A DNA stretch of 64,000 nucleotides from Pseudopedobacter sp965218985. GTDB lineage: Bacteria > Bacteroidota > Bacteroidia > Sphingobacteriales > Sphingobacteriaceae. Positions 62,031 to 64,000 of the stretch are shown piece after piece; position 1 is the first letter of the stretch, and each line of letters opens with the position of its first letter. The DNA is taken from contig CBDCMP010000007.1 of NCBI GenBank assembly GCA_965218985.1, forward strand, positions 1,612,001-1,676,000, in the 5' to 3' direction. Made by a program: the position numbers and the translations under genes. The notes under the pieces are model-generated. The model was given only the letters and a program-made list of their open reading frames with translations, did not search any database and was not told the DNA's origin.

Positions 62031-63482
62031 CTAATTTGAAGGACAGTCAAAGCTCAATGTTAAATCCCAGTAATTATTGGAAACTACAGAGTGTGAAGAT
62101 CCCATTCCGCTACTGGTGATTTTAGAAAACTGGACCCACTCCATCCTTCTGGATTCAAAAGATCTCCGTCTTTTGGCAGGTTTATAGCCTGTGGCAAACG
62201 GGGTTGCGCTTCCGCAATTTTCATCAACGACTGAACCACCGATCTGTGCTCTGCAACTGGTCGCCCACTTTTTCCACTTACCATTGCTTTTCTTTTTAAA
62301 GTTTTTTGTTCTAGCAACAATTCTTGTTCCGAGTAAAAGATGAGCACCGTGAAAGGATCCCACATACTTTACCTGATTTTGATCGTTATTCAAAGTAGCA
62401 TAACCGAACTTTCTATCATTTGTCCTACAGCAACCAGAACTACTTTCAAAAGTTGAAGAATGAGATTGCAATGCAATTTTAATTTCGGCATCAGTATTTA
62501 AAACAGTTCGTGTAATCTCACTGTCCTCAGGATAATTTTTATCAGGATCAGTAGTAGAGGAGAGCACAGAGTTATTCATCCATGCAATCTCAGCAGTTTC
62601 GGCGTCCTGACGCATAGAATAAAATCCAAAGTAGTTCTCGAAATCACGAAGGGGAGCATATTCATCAAAACCCTGATTTTCAGCCAAAGCGTTTACATCA
62701 TCATCAGATAATGTCACTCGGGCAGGATCGTCGAAAAAATTTGCGTTGTGCAACTCCATCTCATCCTCCAACTGTGTAATCATATCCTTATAATGGTCCA
62801 AATCAGCGAATTCCAGTATGCCGTCATGATAAGCGACCCCAGGATAAGTACCTGAATCTATGTCTCCCAATAAGAGATCATTCGTTTGCGATAATGTCGC
62901 ATATACAGATTCATAACCAAAAACATGATAATATCCATAATCCGGAGACGAAATCAGAAAATTTAGTGTAGTAGTATTTGTTACCGTCAATAACATATAG
63001 TCACCTGTACGTTCATTCATAAGATACCACTCTACGCCATAATTATACCCTGGCATTTCGTCCAAATTTGCTTGGCAGTTCCATGTATTATCGCTTGAGT
63101 AGCTTACAGAAAAACTAGACGAACCGGTAGGGACTGTTGAAATACTAATATTTCTATCTCCAGACTTGTTAGATGTCTTTGGTTTTGGCAGGCGATTTAA
63201 TCGCTCTTTTAATTTCGCTACTACTTCAGTCGGTAATGGATTAACCTTCTTGGTTAGAATATCCTTGGACTTAATTTCAATAGTGGCATTCAAAGTTCTT
63301 AGTTTAGGAATTCGATTAAAAGGTTCAATTTTTTCATTAGCCTTATAGCTGATATTGGTTACGATTGCTGATACAGGAGAATCAGGTTTTTTGCATGACT
63401 GGATTATTGCTATAAACACAGCAAAAGCAACTACAAAAAGAAGAATAGGCCTTCTAAATTTTGAAATAGAATTAATTTTCAT
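62031..63482 (-). CDS. Large lipoprotein, unknown function, Cys-rich C-terminus
   Basis: A 483-residue lipoprotein (Cys30 in AVFIAIIQSCKK). After a Ser/Thr/Pro-rich linker (residues ~80-135), a beta-rich region follows (SYSSDNTWNC...YNYGVEWYLMNERTGDYMLLTVTNTTTLNF). An acidic helical segment (ITQLEDEMELHNANFFDDPARVTLSDDDVNALAENQG) comes next. A C-terminal domain has six Cys (SSGCCRTNDRKFGY ... TSCRAQIGGSVVDENCGS ... FDCPS) and a basic stretch (KPAKRRRSFESRRMEW). No family was recognised. It is the first gene of the secreted trio and probably surface-exposed. Confidence 0.7.
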   Translation of the reverse strand: MKINSISKFRRPILLFVVAFAVFIAIIQSCKKPDSPVSAIVTNISYKANEKIEPFNRIPKLRTLNATIEIKSKDILTKKVNPLPTEVVAKLKERLNRLPKPKTSNKSGDRNISISTVPTGSSSFSVSYSSDNTWNCQANLDEMPGYNYGVEWYLMNERTGDYMLLTVTNTTTLNFLISSPDYGYYHVFGYESVYATLSQTNDLLLGDIDSGTYPGVAYHDGILEFADLDHYKDMITQLEDEMELHNANFFDDPARVTLSDDDVNALAENQGFDEYAPLRDFENYFGFYSMRQDAETAEIAWMNNSVLSSTTDPDKNYPEDSEITRTVLNTDAEIKIALQSHSSTFESSSGCCRTNDRKFGYATLNNDQNQVKYVGSFHGAHLLLGTRIVARTKNFKKKSNGKWKKWATSCRAQIGGSVVDENCGSATPFATGYKPAKRRRSFESRRMEWVQFSKITSSGMGSSHSVVSNNYWDLTLSFDCPSN

Positions 63483-63513
63483 TTTTACAAGATTAGATTA
63501 ACAATTACCTCCA

Positions 63514-64000
63514 TCACACTTTAATGATGACGTTTTTACGGTACATCAGCCACAAAATAAACAACCAAATCAATACAAAAGTCACAGCCCATGCCAATGA
63601 TGCATTTACCGGAGAGAGGTACGGTGTGTAAATTTGCTCATACAGATATCCTTTTAAACTTATTGGCTCTCCATGTAGCTTTACCATGATCATATTCATG
63701 GAACGGGCAACGATGCCGGAAGCAAAAAAAACAGTGATGGCATTCACTCCATAAATCACAAAAGGTTTCGTGAACCTATTGTAACCTTTCACATCCACCA
63801 ACCAATAACATAAAGCTAATCCCATACTGGCTAATCCTCCGCTATAAAGCACGTAAGAACTGGTCCAAAGAGATTTGTTGATGGGAAAGATCAAATCCCA
63901 AATCAATCCCAGGAGGAAGGCGATGAATCCACAGGTAAATAACCACGATACTTTATTATCCGCTGTTCTCTCCTTTGATTTCAGAATTAATCCCATTAAT
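63514..64000 (-). CDS. DUF5009 / NagX-like membrane protein (5' end outside window)
   Basis: The frame is open to the window end, so the N-terminus lies outside. The visible 160 residues contain four to five helices (WLFTCGFIAFLLGLIWDLIFPI; WTSSYVLYSGGLASMGLALCYWL; PFVIYGVNAITVFFASGIVARS; ASLAWAVTFVLIWLFILWLMY) matching the C-terminal part of DUF5009 proteins, related to heparan-alpha-glucosaminide acetyltransferases (HGSNAT/NagX). The reaction is probably acetyl transfer to glucosamine-type sugars, inferred from the family only. Confidence 0.85.
   Translation of the reverse strand, partial: LMGLILKSKERTADNKVSWLFTCGFIAFLLGLIWDLIFPINKSLWTSSYVLYSGGLASMGLALCYWLVDVKGYNRFTKPFVIYGVNAITVFFASGIVARSMNMIMVKLHGEPISLKGYLYEQIYTPYLSPVNASLAWAVTFVLIWLFILWLMYRKNVIIKV

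Noticed and set aside
1..64000. rRNA, tRNA, prophage or integrative element boundaries
   Set aside because: No such sequence was recognised on either strand in this window.

Overview
The window looks like a chromosomal segment of a Bacteroidota bacterium, most probably a member of the Sphingobacteriaceae close to Pedobacter. The evidence is the gene content (LytS/LytTR pair, CarboxypepD_reg-type TonB receptors, DUF5686 proteins, YfhO, DUF6427, a coaX-OMP-lptC cluster), the weak Shine-Dalgarno sequences, and repeated matches to the Bacteroidota -7 element TAnnTTTG shortly upstream of starts (kbl, pheS, rlmD, the toxin-antitoxin pair, the TPP-controlled receptor, purQ, truA, trhO, yfhO). No rRNA, tRNA, prophage or CRISPR array was recognised.

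Layout. 1-5.4 kb: a LytS-like sensor kinase (cut by the window start) and LytTR regulator, then a secreted protein and a TonB-type outer-membrane protein that share an unusual glycine-rich tract. 5.5-12 kb (minus strand): truA; a GNAT / divergent thiamine-pyrophosphokinase-like / thiE operon; an Lhr-type ligase-associated helicase carrying a repeat-derived insertion; a truncated DinB/YfiT fragment beside a DinB-superfamily protein. 12-15.5 kb: secreted FAD oxidoreductase, DUF1801 protein, lipoprotein PQQ-type sugar dehydrogenase. 15.5-20.3 kb: two paralogous DUF5686 proteins. 20.3-25.2 kb: kbl, two decayed small genes, pheS with a Rieske-like lipoprotein and a TetR regulator, then trhO. 25.3-26.85 kb: a REP-associated (RAYT) tyrosine transposase inside palindromic repeats, followed by a truncated second copy of the same module. 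26.85-33.6 kb: a YdeP-type molybdopterin oxidoreductase with fdhD, an SDR dehydrogenase and a PIG-L deacetylase. 34-37.8 kb: rlmD with a small conserved gene, a DUF433/DUF5615 toxin-antitoxin pair, and an orphan Vsr-like nuclease. 37.8-42.5 kb (minus): the oxidative pentose phosphate genes pgl-zwf and gnd with a polyphosphate-glucokinase-like ROK kinase. 42.8-45.5 kb: a TPP riboswitch with an unusual extra insertion controlling a TonB receptor. 45.7-53.3 kb: YfhO, an EamA-type protein, ilvE, a serine hydrolase and an AsmA-like gene broken by a one-base frameshift. 53.6-60.1 kb: a tiny membrane protein, an LpxH-like phosphoesterase, a glycosyltransferase, DUF6427, purQ, coaX, a porin-like protein and lptC. 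60.1-63.5 kb: three secreted proteins of unknown function. The right edge cuts a DUF5009/NagX-like membrane protein.

How they fit together. Most genes are housekeeping or envelope functions. Thiamine appears twice: synthesis or salvage (thiE plus the TPK-like protein) and likely uptake (TPP-riboswitch TonB receptor). The sugar-phosphate block would phosphorylate glucose and send it through the oxidative pentose phosphate pathway to make NADPH. The most unusual items are the TPP riboswitch insertion bounded by a 5-bp direct repeat, the duplicated REP-RAYT module, the decayed two-gene cassette near 21.5-22.0 kb, the apparently inactivated Rieske-like and TPK-like proteins, and the secreted trio near the right edge.
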